A DNA stretch of 64,000 nt. Source: Aquibacillus koreensis (GTDB taxonomy: Bacteria > Bacillota > Bacilli > Bacillales > Amphibacillaceae). The stretch covers positions 1-64,000 of the forward strand of contig NZ_JAOALK010000059.1 in assembly GCF_025154055.1 (NCBI RefSeq), written 5' to 3'. Below, piece after piece: positions 8,881 through 17,292 of the stretch. Position 1 is the stretch's first letter; every line of letters begins with the position of its first letter. Position numbers and translations under genes: made by a program. Below the pieces are notes generated by a model. It searched no databases, was not told the origin of the DNA, and saw nothing but the letters and a program-made list of their open reading frames with translations.

Positions 8881-9410
8881 TTGCTTTTTCTACATTTAGT
8901 TGCTAATATAGAGATTGCATAAATTGGAAGGCTAAATATTCAAACATTAGGGTCTTTCCAAGCAGATAATTTTGACCACTTCTATTCAGGAGTTAAGGCA
9001 GCGGTTCGCCGGGTCAAACGCCGATTGGCAACTTTAGTTGCCTTATTGATTGAGTTAAAAGCTCAAATTTTATAAGTTGGTAACTTTATAACCAGTGCAT
9101 ATGCACACAACTTGTGAAACGATCAATAAGAGTGGTAAAAGTAATTATTTGCTATATATACTCTGATCCTAAAATGATATACGCCTGAATATTTAAGAGC
9201 GTCCTCCATAATATGTCTATTTATGGTTAACGTATATACAGATGACTGTTGTCATGGAATATATATTTATGCTTTTTTATATGAATGATTATATCAAGCA
9301 AGTGTTGTGCGCGAATATGCGTTTGGCACTTGCTTTTTTGTGTTAATAACAGTTTAAAGGGATTATTCTCTGTATTTCGGTAAATATAACAATGTAAGGA
9401 GAGATTCAAA
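8881..9410 (+). other. Long leader region of the carboxynorspermidine genes
   Basis: A 530-bp gap without a clear gene. It contains several hairpins: GGCAAC-TTTA-GTTGCC (about 9027-9042), a 9-bp stem CTTATTGAT (9041-9049) with ATCAATAAG (9121-9129) enclosing TTGAG/CTCAA and the palindrome GTGCATATGCAC, GATGAC-TGTT-GTCAT (about 9240), and a terminator at 9296-9338. A 50-codon open frame without an initiator (8923-9075) reads like protein but is unrecognised. It may be a regulated leader or decayed sequence; I cannot decide which. Confidence 0.5.
9296..9338 (+). terminator. Intrinsic terminator in leader, 70 nt before gene
   Basis: AAGCAAGTG and CACTTGCTT form the stem, the loop holds a nested GCGC/TGCG hairpin, and six T residues follow. 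Because it precedes the operon, it may act as an attenuator, or end a small upstream RNA. Confidence 0.72.
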
Positions 9411-10643
9411 ATGGGAAAAGCTCTAATTATCGGTTGTGGTGGCGTTGGACAAGTTGCCATCCACAAATGTGTACAAAACAGTGAAGTATTTGAAGAGATT
9501 TGTATTGCTAGTCGTACAAAATCTAAATGTGATGAGTTAAAAGAAAAGCTAGATGGACGAGGAACCAAAATAACGACTGCACAAGTAGATGCAGACAACG
9601 TGGATGAACTAATAGCCTTAATTGAAGAGGTTAAGCCAGACATCGTGATGAATCTTGCATTACCTTACCAAGATTTAACGATTATGGATGCATGTCTTGC
9701 TACAAAAACACATTATTTAGATACAGCCAATTATGAACCTGAAGATACAGCAAAATTTGAATATAAATGGCAATGGGATTACCGTGAACGTTTTGAAAAA
9801 GCGGGTATTACAGCTATTTTAGGTAGCGGTTTTGATCCAGGTGTAACTGGTGTGTTTTCTGCTCATGCAATAAAACATCACTTTGATGAAATCGAATATA
9901 TTGATATTTTAGATTGTAACGCAGGAGATCACGGCTATCCGTTTGCTACAAACTTTAACCCTGAAATCAATATTCGTGAAGTATCTGCAAAAGGTAGATA
10001 TTGGGAGAATGGTGAATGGGTTGAGACCGAGCCAATGGAAATTAAACGCGTTTATGATTTTCCTGAAATCGGTGAAAAAGATATGTACTTGTTATACCAT
10101 GAAGAGCTTGAATCGCTTGCAGTTAACATTCCTGGATTAAAGCGAATTCGTTTCTTCATGACATTCGGTGAAAGCTATCTTACACACTTAAAGTGTCTTG
10201 AAAATGTTGGAATGACTTCTATTGAACCTATTCAGTTTGAAGGAAAAGAAATCATTCCGCTTCAGTTCTTAAAAGCTGTCCTACCAGATCCAGCTTCCCT
10301 TGGACCACGTACAAAAGGGAAAACCAATATTGGTTGTATCTTTAGAGGGAAAAAAGACGGAAAAGACAAAACATATTACGTTTACAACGTTTGTGACCAT
10401 GAAGCATGTTATAGAGAAGTAGGTTCTCAAGCAGTTTCTTACACGACTGGTGTACCGGCCATGATTGGTGCAATGATGGTATTAACAGGGAAATGGAACA
10501 AACCAGGCGTATATAATGTAGAGGAAATGGATCCAGATCCATTCATGGAAGCATTAAACAAGTGGGGTCTTCCATGGCAAGAGGACTTTAATCCTGTGCC
10601 AGTTGATAACACGACAGCAAGAGAAGCGGAGCATGTGCGTTAA
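9411..10643 (+). CDS. Carboxynorspermidine/carboxyspermidine dehydrogenase (saccharopine dehydrogenase family)
   Basis: NAD(P)H-dependent enzyme that condenses aspartate semialdehyde with a diamine (diaminopropane or putrescine) to carboxynorspermidine or carboxyspermidine, an alternative polyamine route. The N-terminal Rossmann motif IIGCGGVGQVA is at residues 6-16; the saccharopine dehydrogenase core continues through GSGFDPGVTGVF (about 145-156) and the conserved DCNAGDHGYPFATNF segment (about 172-186). The 410-residue length is typical. The ribosome binding site AAGGAGAG precedes the ATG. The downstream decarboxylase begins one base after the stop, so the two are translationally linked. 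Which triamine is made cannot be told from sequence. Confidence 0.92.
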   Translation: MGKALIIGCGGVGQVAIHKCVQNSEVFEEICIASRTKSKCDELKEKLDGRGTKITTAQVDADNVDELIALIEEVKPDIVMNLALPYQDLTIMDACLATKTHYLDTANYEPEDTAKFEYKWQWDYRERFEKAGITAILGSGFDPGVTGVFSAHAIKHHFDEIEYIDILDCNAGDHGYPFATNFNPEINIREVSAKGRYWENGEWVETEPMEIKRVYDFPEIGEKDMYLLYHEELESLAVNIPGLKRIRFFMTFGESYLTHLKCLENVGMTSIEPIQFEGKEIIPLQFLKAVLPDPASLGPRTKGKTNIGCIFRGKKDGKDKTYYVYNVCDHEACYREVGSQAVSYTTGVPAMIGAMMVLTGKWNKPGVYNVEEMDPDPFMEALNKWGLPWQEDFNPVPVDNTTAREAEHVR

Positions 10644-10644
10644 G

Positions 10645-11769
10645 ATGAAATTTGAAGAATTGCCAACGCCATGCTACGTAGTCGATGAAGGTCTTGTGGA
10701 AAAAAACTTAAAAATCCTTAATGGGGTTATGCAAAGAACTGGTGCTAAGATTGTCTTAGCCCAGAAAGCATTTTCGATGTATTCGATGTACCCGCTAATC
10801 GGGGAATATTTAAGTGGAACAACAGCGAGTGGTATTTTTGAAGCTCGATTAGGCCATGAAGAAATGGGCAAAGAAAATCATATCTTTGCCCCGGCCTATC
10901 GGGATGACGAAATCGATGAAATTATAGATATTTGCGATCATATTATTTTTAATTCTTTTTCCCAACTAGATAAATTTAAAGTTAAAGCCTTACAAGCAGG
11001 TAAAAAGGTCGGATTGCGTATTAATCCTGAGTGTTCCACACAGGAAGGACATGCCATCTATGATCCTTGTTCACCAGGTTCTAGATTTGGTGTAACAATA
11101 GAAAATTTCCAACCCGACGCGTTGGATGGTGTATCAGGACTACATTTCCATACACTATGCCAACAAAATGCGGATGACTTGGAAACTACATTAAATGCGA
11201 TCGAAGCGAATTTTGGACCGTGGTTATCCCAAATGGAATGGATTAATTTTGGTGGCGGCCACCATATTACAAGAGAAGACTATGATATTTCTTTACTTGA
11301 AAAATGTATTAAGAGAATGCAAGACACTTATGGCTTAAAGGTTTACCTTGAACCTGGTGAAGCTGTAGCACTTAACGCAGGTTATCTTGTTAGCACCGTT
11401 CTTGATACATTAAAAAATAAAATGGATATCGCTATTCTTGATACATCAGCATCTTGTCATATGCCAGATGTCTTAGAAATGCCTTATCGTCCTCCGCTAC
11501 TTGGATCAGGCGAAGTTGGTGAAAAGCCGTATATGTATCGCCTTGGCGGACAAACTTGTCTTGCTGGTGATAATATTGGAGATTATTCTTTTGACCAGCC
11601 TTTACAAAGTGGAGACAGATTAGTATTTGGTGATATGGCCATTTATACAATGGTTAAAAACACAACATTTAATGGGATGCCATTACCTGCAATCGCAATT
11701 CAAGATAAAAATGGTGATTGTAAAATTGTTCGTGAATTTGGTTATGAAGATTTTAAAATGAGATTATAA
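10645..11769 (+). CDS. nspC: Carboxynorspermidine/carboxyspermidine decarboxylase
   Basis: PLP-dependent, alanine-racemase-fold decarboxylase that completes norspermidine or spermidine synthesis after the adjacent dehydrogenase. The N-terminal LPTPCYVVDE is typical, the PLP lysine lies in VLAQKAFSMY (about residue 38), HFHTLCQQ and the glycine-rich FGGGHH bind the cofactor phosphate side, and EPGEA is the conserved substrate segment. I chose ATG10645, giving 374 residues, because the protein family starts there; TTG10603 and ATG10633 lie further upstream inside the previous gene. The gene ends at a strong terminator. Confidence 0.92.
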   Translation: MKFEELPTPCYVVDEGLVEKNLKILNGVMQRTGAKIVLAQKAFSMYSMYPLIGEYLSGTTASGIFEARLGHEEMGKENHIFAPAYRDDEIDEIIDICDHIIFNSFSQLDKFKVKALQAGKKVGLRINPECSTQEGHAIYDPCSPGSRFGVTIENFQPDALDGVSGLHFHTLCQQNADDLETTLNAIEANFGPWLSQMEWINFGGGHHITREDYDISLLEKCIKRMQDTYGLKVYLEPGEAVALNAGYLVSTVLDTLKNKMDIAILDTSASCHMPDVLEMPYRPPLLGSGEVGEKPYMYRLGGQTCLAGDNIGDYSFDQPLQSGDRLVFGDMAIYTMVKNTTFNGMPLPAIAIQDKNGDCKIVREFGYEDFKMRL

Positions 11770-11784
11770 TAATAAGACTCCTTA

Positions 11785-11850
11785 TATAAGTAGTTCAGTC
11801 TTGGTGCACAAAAGCTCTTTTTGTGCCTTTGATTGAACTACTTTTTTTAC
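11785..11850 (+). terminator. Intrinsic terminator after nspC
   Basis: AAGTAGTTCA pairs with TGAACTACTT and encloses an inner TGCACAAAA/TTTTGTGC hairpin, followed by seven T residues. Confidence 0.93.
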
Positions 11851-11947
11851 GTTGTACGCCATTACCTTTTTTTACTAAATTCTGAAACTATCTTAGCAAT
11901 ACGTTCGTATTATTCAATAACAGTCATTTTAAGGGGGAAATCGTTAA

Positions 11948-12739
11948 ATGAGAAAGTCACTACTATTACTAAGTACATTTATTATCATTACCGTATTAAG
12001 TGCCTGCTCAGAAAGTGAGCGTTCCAATGCAAAAGACATATTCCTAAATGCGATGGAATCCAGTCAAGAGATGCAAAGTTTTGAGTTACAAATGGAACTC
12101 GAACAATCCTTTGGCAACGAAGAACTTTCGAACACAGAAGGATTTGAAGCATTCAATATGTCCACGGATACAAAGATGCAAATGGAGCCATTAGCTTTTC
12201 ATCAAACAATGGATACAATGGGAATGACCATAGAAATGTACTACACACCAGATGGCGTATTTTTACAGCAGTTTGAGGATCAGTGGTTGAAAGCATCACA
12301 AGAACAATTTAATGAATTAAATGAATTAATTGGCGTCTCTCAAAACATGACACCCGTGGACCAATTAGAAGAGCTAGAGGAATACGTGGAAGACTTCTCA
12401 ATAGAAGAAAATGCTGATCATTATGTTCTCACAGTAGATGCAAAGGATATCGACATGGAGGAAATTTTGAAGAGTCAATTAGGAGAAAACATTCCAACAG
12501 ATGAATTAACAGATGAAATGATGGAATCAGTTTCCGTTAATAACTTACACTATACCATTTCTATTGAAAAAGAAACATATTATCCTACTAGTTTAGTCAT
12601 TGATATGAACGTTGTTATCGAAGAGGATGGTCAAGAAACAACGATCGTCCAAAAAGTCGATGCAACCTATAGCAATTATAACGAAGTAGATGAAATCATT
12701 GTTCCAGAAGAAGTTCAAAGTAATGCAGTAGAGATGTAA
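11948..12739 (+). CDS. Secreted lipoprotein, DUF6612-like
   Basis: A 263-residue protein with a lipoprotein signal peptide: positive MRKS, hydrophobic core, and lipobox VLSAC (Cys near residue 20), so it is anchored to the outer face of the membrane. The mature part is acidic and resembles the DUF6612/LppX-like fold seen in Bacillus lipoproteins (amphipathic strands with QSFELQMELE, later KVDATYSNYNEVDEIIVPEEV). AAGGGGG precedes the ATG. Function unknown; a lipid or hydrophobic-ligand role is a guess from the fold. It stands alone between two convergent blocks. Confidence 0.85.
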   Translation: MRKSLLLLSTFIIITVLSACSESERSNAKDIFLNAMESSQEMQSFELQMELEQSFGNEELSNTEGFEAFNMSTDTKMQMEPLAFHQTMDTMGMTIEMYYTPDGVFLQQFEDQWLKASQEQFNELNELIGVSQNMTPVDQLEELEEYVEDFSIEENADHYVLTVDAKDIDMEEILKSQLGENIPTDELTDEMMESVSVNNLHYTISIEKETYYPTSLVIDMNVVIEEDGQETTIVQKVDATYSNYNEVDEIIVPEEVQSNAVEM

Positions 12740-12806
12740 GTTGGTATAAAAGACGAACTTCTATAAACTGCGCAGTTTCACGAAGATAAGTTGGAATACA
12801 ATTTAA

Positions 12807-12876
12807 GCGGCTATGAGAGACCTTATTTGCCAAAATTATACCGATTAGAACCTGAGCGGCTACTCAGTACGCTATT
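12807..12876 (+). repeat. Dispersed intergenic repeat, copy 2
   Basis: Starts AGCGGCTATGAGAGACCTTA and ends in CGGCTACTCAGTACGCTATT, matching the element at 1678-1752 in both halves and orientation, with a divergent middle. Sits between the lipoprotein and mqo genes. Confidence 0.7.
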
Positions 12877-12902
12877 ATTATATAGGGAATATAAAATGCT
12901 AA

Positions 12903-12945
12903 AAAGAAAGCATAATTGCCTTAGGCAATTATGCTTCTTTTGACT
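12903..12945 (-). terminator. Terminator overlapping the mqo stop codon
   Basis: AAGCATAATTGCC and GGCAATTATGCTT pair perfectly around a 3-nt loop. On the minus strand a TTTCTTTTT tail follows; the stem starts within the last codons of mqo. It could also stop plus-strand transcription. Confidence 0.88.
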
Positions 12946-14452
12946 CTCTATTTGTGTTTATATCATTTTGATTCACTAACCCAAGTGTCTGAGCAGTTGA
13001 AGTATGAATTTCTTTAATTAACTTTGGATTGTCTACGAGTGACTTGCCGTAAGAAGGGATCATTTCTTTAATCTTTGGTTCCCATTCTTTCATCTGGTCC
13101 GGGAAGCATCGATTTAAGACTTCCAACATAACAGAAACAGCCGTGGATGCACCAGGTGAAGCTCCTAACAAGGCAGCAATAGATCCATCTTCTGAGGAAA
13201 CTACTTCTGTTCCGAATTGGAGAGTTCCTTTACCGCCAGCATCTGTATCCTTTATTACTTGCACACGTTGTCCTGCTACGACTAAATCCCAATCTTCACT
13301 TTTGGCGTTCGGTATAAATTCTCGTAACTCTTCCATACGCTTTTCTTTTGATAACAATACTTGTTGGATCAAATATCGTGTTAATGGCATATTTTTGGCG
13401 CCTGCTGCTAACATAGTCAGAAGGTTGTAATGTTTTACAGAATTGATCAAATCAAAGATCGAACCATTCTTTAAAAACTTAGGTGTGAAACCCGCAAATG
13501 GGCCAAATAACAATGATTTTTTATTATCGATAAATCGTGTATCAAGGTGTGGTACTGACATAGGAGGAGCACCAACTTTGGCTTTCCCATACACTTTAGC
13601 ATAATGCTGCTCCACAACTTCTGGATTTTTACACACCATAAAGAGTCCACTTACTGGGAATCCACCAATATTTCTACCCTCAGGTATTCCGGACTTTTGA
13701 AGCAGGTGTATGCTTCCACCTCCGCCACCTATAAAGACGAACTTTGCTTTATGACGTTCTAATTGACCACTCTCCAGATTTTTTACCTTTAACTCCCAAG
13801 AACCATCACTCGCGCGTTTAACATCATTCACGCTATGTTTGTAGTGTACATTGACACCTTTATCCTTTAACTGATCAAATAATTTTCTCGTTAAAGCACC
13901 AAAATTCACATCTGTTCCGGAGTCGATTTTCGTTGCTGCGATAGGTTCCTTTTCGTTCCGATCTTGCATAATTAACGGGATCCAATCCATCAATTTTTCT
14001 GGATCGTCCGAGTATTCCATTCCATTAAATAAAGGGTTACTTGATAGCGCTTCAAAACGTTTCTTTAAGAAAGAAACATTTTCTTCTCCTTGCACTAAAC
14101 TCATATGAGGTAACGGCATGATGAAATCTTGTGGATTTTGTATTAAATCACTATTTACTAGATGCGACCAAAACTGCATGGAAACTTGAAACTGTTCATT
14201 CACTTTGATCGCTTTACTAATATCAATAGAGCCATCTGGTTTTTCGTTTGTATAGTTTAACTCGCAAAGCGCTGCATGCCCAGTTCCTGCATTATTCCAT
14301 TCATTCGAGCTTTCCTCACCTGATTTATCAAGCTTTTCAAACACTTTAATATTCATTTCTGGTGCTAACTCTTTTAAGAGCGTTCCTAATGTCGCACTCA
14401 TAACTCCCGCACCAATTAAGATAACGTCTGAACTAGTTTGTCTGTTGCTCAT
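12929..14452 (-). CDS. mqo: Malate:quinone oxidoreductase
   Basis: A peripheral-membrane FAD enzyme oxidising malate to oxaloacetate and reducing quinone, in the TCA cycle. The 507-residue length is normal. The N-terminus has the FAD motif [15 protein letters not shown] (about 11-25), followed by the conserved [20 protein letters not shown] (about 48-67), and the C-terminal GASPGASTA segment near the flavin. The gene is single, with a long and apparently structured 5' leader and a possible promoter about 125-150 bp upstream. Nothing is missing from the family's known sites. The identification is firm. Confidence 0.96.
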   Translation of the reverse strand: MSNRQTSSDVILIGAGVMSATLGTLLKELAPEMNIKVFEKLDKSGEESSNEWNNAGTGHAALCELNYTNEKPDGSIDISKAIKVNEQFQVSMQFWSHLVNSDLIQNPQDFIMPLPHMSLVQGEENVSFLKKRFEALSSNPLFNGMEYSDDPEKLMDWIPLIMQDRNEKEPIAATKIDSGTDVNFGALTRKLFDQLKDKGVNVHYKHSVNDVKRASDGSWELKVKNLESGQLERHKAKFVFIGGGGGSIHLLQKSGIPEGRNIGGFPVSGLFMVCKNPEVVEQHYAKVYGKAKVGAPPMSVPHLDTRFIDNKKSLLFGPFAGFTPKFLKNGSIFDLINSVKHYNLLTMLAAGAKNMPLTRYLIQQVLLSKEKRMEELREFIPNAKSEDWDLVVAGQRVQVIKDTDAGGKGTLQFGTEVVSSEDGSIAALLGASPGASTAVSVMLEVLNRCFPDQMKEWEPKIKEMIPSYGKSLVDNPKLIKEIHTSTAQTLGLVNQNDINTNRESKEA

Positions 14453-14480
14453 TTTTACCTTCCTTATACCCTAGGATTTT

Positions 14481-14553
14481 CAGAAAGGATGTAGGCTTTC
14501 CTTCATAGGCGCCACAGCAAGGCAGGGCGTGACCTAGTCACACATCTTTTCTG
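14481..14553 (-). ncRNA. Structured leader or palindromic element upstream of mqo
   Basis: On the minus strand CAGAAAAGATGT and ACATCCTTTCTG form a 12-position outer stem with one mismatch. Inside are GTGAC-TAG-GTCAC and a GC-rich part (GCCCTGCC...GGCGCC, GGCGCC...AAAGCC). It lies between the predicted promoter and the mqo start, so would be transcribed. I do not recognise it as a known riboswitch; a mobile palindromic repeat is an alternative. Confidence 0.5.
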
Positions 14554-14574
14554 CGTCAAGTTAAATCTGTACAT

Positions 14575-14602
14575 AGTGTATCACTATTTTTTAAAAAGTT
14601 AA
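14575..14602 (-). promoter_or_regulatory. Possible mqo promoter
   Basis: Minus strand TTAACT (14602-14597), a 16-nt spacer, and TACACT (14580-14575), in an A/T-rich context. It would place the whole structured element in the leader. Confidence 0.45.
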
Positions 14603-14684
14603 AATATTTATAGTTACTATTATAATATAACATACCGTTATTTAACAGTTGCTGAGATGAAGGGGGAGACTTTCTAAAATTAGA

Positions 14685-14729
14685 AAAACCTTAACCCTAT
14701 CATAATTAAGGGGTAAGGCTTTTGTTTTG
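14685..14729 (-). terminator. Terminator of the sucrose operon
   Basis: AGCCTTACCCCTTAAT pairs with an imperfect AGGGTTAAGGTTTTT arm on the minus strand, followed by a T-rich tail. On the plus strand it also ends in TTTTGTTTT, so it may work both ways. Confidence 0.82.
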
Positions 14730-14771
14730 CGCTGTAAAACAAGTATCTAATAAAAAATTAGATTTGAACAT

Positions 14772-16226
14772 TTAACGATCTCTTTTTATTGTCCAACAGG
14801 TGACCTCCATCTGTATTTTCTTTTCACCAATTGATCTAATCCGAACATCTTTTCCTTTGTATGGAAAAAACCTTGCAGTAAATACTTCTTCACCTTTATT
14901 AACAAAAACTTCAATAGAAGATGTATCTAAAAATATTTGTAAATGACTTAAGTGATCTAGTATACATTGCCGTCTCTCTACTAAACCATCAACATAACTT
15001 TTACGTTCCAATGTAAATAGTTTTTGATTAGAGTTAAAGATGATCCGTACATTATCTCTAATATTTATTTCTAATAAGCTTGTTCCTTCACTATTTATTT
15101 TAGCCTCAATCTCACTAGCACTGTTTTCAAGCTCGAATGAAAATTGTTCATTAACATCTAGTTCCAAATCGGAATGATTAACCATCTTTGACCTTAATGT
15201 TTCTAACTCTTTTACCGGCGTTTGATAAAGCTTGTCTTCCTTCCATGTCAGTTGCCTTGGAAGGGTCATCGAATGAACCCATTTATGATCAATGGTAGGT
15301 TGCTTGTCTTCATCTTGGTCTGGAACCCCCATCCAACCGATAAGAATACGACGTGATTGTTCATCTAACATAGTCTGTGGGGCATAAAATTCAAAACCTC
15401 GATCCAATTCACAAAAGCCTTTTTGTACTTGTAGCTTGTTTTGTTCATTCATATCTCCAATAACATACCCTGATTGGTACACATTTTGATAATTGAAACC
15501 ACTTGCCTTCAGACCTTGTGGAGAAAATAACAGTATGCCTTTACCGTTTAATTCAAAGTAATCCGGGCACTCCCACATATAACCAAGACTTAGGTCTTTA
15601 TCCATAATCGAACCAAGAAACTCCCAATTTTCTAAATCATGAGATTGGTATAAGACAGCATCGCCTTCTAAATTTTCCTTTTGTGCCCCGATCACCATAT
15701 ACCAAAGTTCATCTTTACCTTGCCAAACCTTTGGATCTCGAAAATGTGGGGTGTACCCATTCGGTAATGTGATAACAGGTCCCTTTTTTTCAAAATGAAC
15801 ACCATCTTTTGATATGGCAACACATTGGTAGGATTCACGTGTTCCATCTTCTCTTTTTACATTTCCAGTATAAAATAAGTACATCTGATCTTGATGAATA
15901 ATAGCACTTCCTGAATAACAACCATCTTTATCAAACCAATCAGAAGGTGCTAAAGCTATCGGCTCTTCTTGCCAATGAACTAGATCTTTTGAGGTGTAAT
16001 GTCCCCAGAACTTTGGACCGTGCCCCGTTTTAAATGGCATCCATTGATAAAATAAGTGATAAGTACCTTTCCATTGGATAAACCCGTTCGGATCATTTAA
16101 TAATCCAACAGGCGGCATGACATGATAATGAAGACGATAGGGATCACTTTCCACCTCATCCTTATATTTTAATATCTCTTTTAAAGCATCCGATTTTAAC
16201 TGTTGGTCACGCTCCATGCTAAACAT
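14772..16226 (-). CDS. sacA: Sucrose-6-phosphate hydrolase (GH32)
   Basis: Cytosolic glycoside hydrolase family 32 enzyme that splits sucrose-6-phosphate into glucose-6-phosphate and fructose. The nucleophile Asp lies in LLNDPNGF (about residues 43-50), the transition-state Asp in FRDPKVW, and the acid/base Glu in WECPDYF. A beta-sandwich C-terminal domain follows. About 484 residues, as usual. It overlaps the fructokinase stop by a few bases; ATG16226 or ATG16217 could be used, and neither has a strong ribosome binding site, suggesting translational coupling. It is last in the RAT-controlled sucrose operon, matching the PTS that delivers sucrose-6-phosphate. Confidence 0.95.
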   Translation of the reverse strand: MFSMERDQQLKSDALKEILKYKDEVESDPYRLHYHVMPPVGLLNDPNGFIQWKGTYHLFYQWMPFKTGHGPKFWGHYTSKDLVHWQEEPIALAPSDWFDKDGCYSGSAIIHQDQMYLFYTGNVKREDGTRESYQCVAISKDGVHFEKKGPVITLPNGYTPHFRDPKVWQGKDELWYMVIGAQKENLEGDAVLYQSHDLENWEFLGSIMDKDLSLGYMWECPDYFELNGKGILLFSPQGLKASGFNYQNVYQSGYVIGDMNEQNKLQVQKGFCELDRGFEFYAPQTMLDEQSRRILIGWMGVPDQDEDKQPTIDHKWVHSMTLPRQLTWKEDKLYQTPVKELETLRSKMVNHSDLELDVNEQFSFELENSASEIEAKINSEGTSLLEINIRDNVRIIFNSNQKLFTLERKSYVDGLVERRQCILDHLSHLQIFLDTSSIEVFVNKGEEVFTARFFPYKGKDVRIRSIGEKKIQMEVTCWTIKRDR

Positions 16227-17178
16227 CACCCAACTTCTTTACATATTCCTCTATTTGTTTCAGGTCAGGAAGTGCTGTCATTGCACCTTTTGTAGATGCA
16301 GCTAATGCACCCGACACACTTGCATACTTTCCAATCTCTATTGCTTGTTCCACTGTAATGCCTGCTATGTTTCCATCGTATTCATTTAGTTTGTATAAGA
16401 TAACAGAAACAAAGGCATCACCTGCTCCAGTTGTATCAACAGTATCAACTGTCATCGCTGGAATGTTGATTGGTTTTCCATTTATGACAACGACACTACC
16501 TTTTGCACCGAGTGTAATAAACAACAGTGGAATCTGATAAGCTTTTATTTTCTCAATACCATTTTTGATAGCATCTTCCCCTGTTATAAATGTTAATTCT
16601 TCATCCGATAGTTTTACCACATCAGCTTTATTTAACATCGATATGATCGTTTTTTTTGCTTCATCTAAACTTCTCCATAACCCTGGACGGAGATTAGGGT
16701 CGTAAGATACAATCATTCCTGCATCTTTAGCTAGCTTAACCGCTTTTTGTGTTGCTTCTTTTGCTGGTTGATCGATCATTGAAATCGACCCAAAGTGGAG
16801 AATACGATTCGCAGCAAATAATTGTGGATTAATCTCTCCTGTTTCTAAAAATCGGTCAGCACTAGGATCTATATAAAAATCGAAGCTACGATCTCCATCT
16901 TTATCCAATGTGACAAAAACTACACCAGTGCGATGTTTTTTTGTTAATAGCATATGGTCAGTACCCACGCCATAGTTTGTTAATGTGTCTTTCAGGAATC
17001 TACCTAATACATCCTCACCAACTTTGCCCAAAAAAGTTGATGGAGCCCCTAAGCGTGCAACACCAACCGCGACATTAGCTGGTGCTCCACCTGGACTTTT
17101 CTGATAGGTTATATTTTCATTATCTAATGGAATAAAATCTATTAATGCTTCCCCTAAACAAATAACACCCTTTTTCAT
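16219..17178 (-). CDS. scrK: Fructokinase (PfkB family)
   Basis: Ribokinase-family sugar kinase that phosphorylates the fructose released by SacA, 319 residues. The N-terminal GEALIDFIP and GGAPANVAVGVARLG (about 31-45) bind sugar; the C-terminal DTTGAGDAFVS (about 247-257) is the ATP-binding signature with the catalytic Asp. It sits between the sucrose PTS permease and sacA and overlaps sacA, so its substrate is almost certainly fructose. The start ATG follows a GGGAATTGGAGT stretch. Some Bacillus sac operons lack this gene; here it makes the unit resemble scr operons. Confidence 0.95.
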   Translation of the reverse strand: MKKGVICLGEALIDFIPLDNENITYQKSPGGAPANVAVGVARLGAPSTFLGKVGEDVLGRFLKDTLTNYGVGTDHMLLTKKHRTGVVFVTLDKDGDRSFDFYIDPSADRFLETGEINPQLFAANRILHFGSISMIDQPAKEATQKAVKLAKDAGMIVSYDPNLRPGLWRSLDEAKKTIISMLNKADVVKLSDEELTFITGEDAIKNGIEKIKAYQIPLLFITLGAKGSVVVINGKPINIPAMTVDTVDTTGAGDAFVSVILYKLNEYDGNIAGITVEQAIEIGKYASVSGALAASTKGAMTALPDLKQIEEYVKKLGDV

Positions 17179-17292
17179 ACTCCAATTCCCAACTTTCTAT
17201 TTTAAAATAGTAGAATTAATGTCCACAGCGTCCCAGAAAAACTTAAGTAAAGAACAAAAAGTCAGACTTGTCATCTGACTTTTTCCATTGAT

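Noticed and set aside
9150-9300. Purine-type riboswitch before the polyamine genes
   Set aside because: TATATATACTCTGAT recalls one arm, but the conserved GTTTCTACC-type core and the loop sequences are missing.
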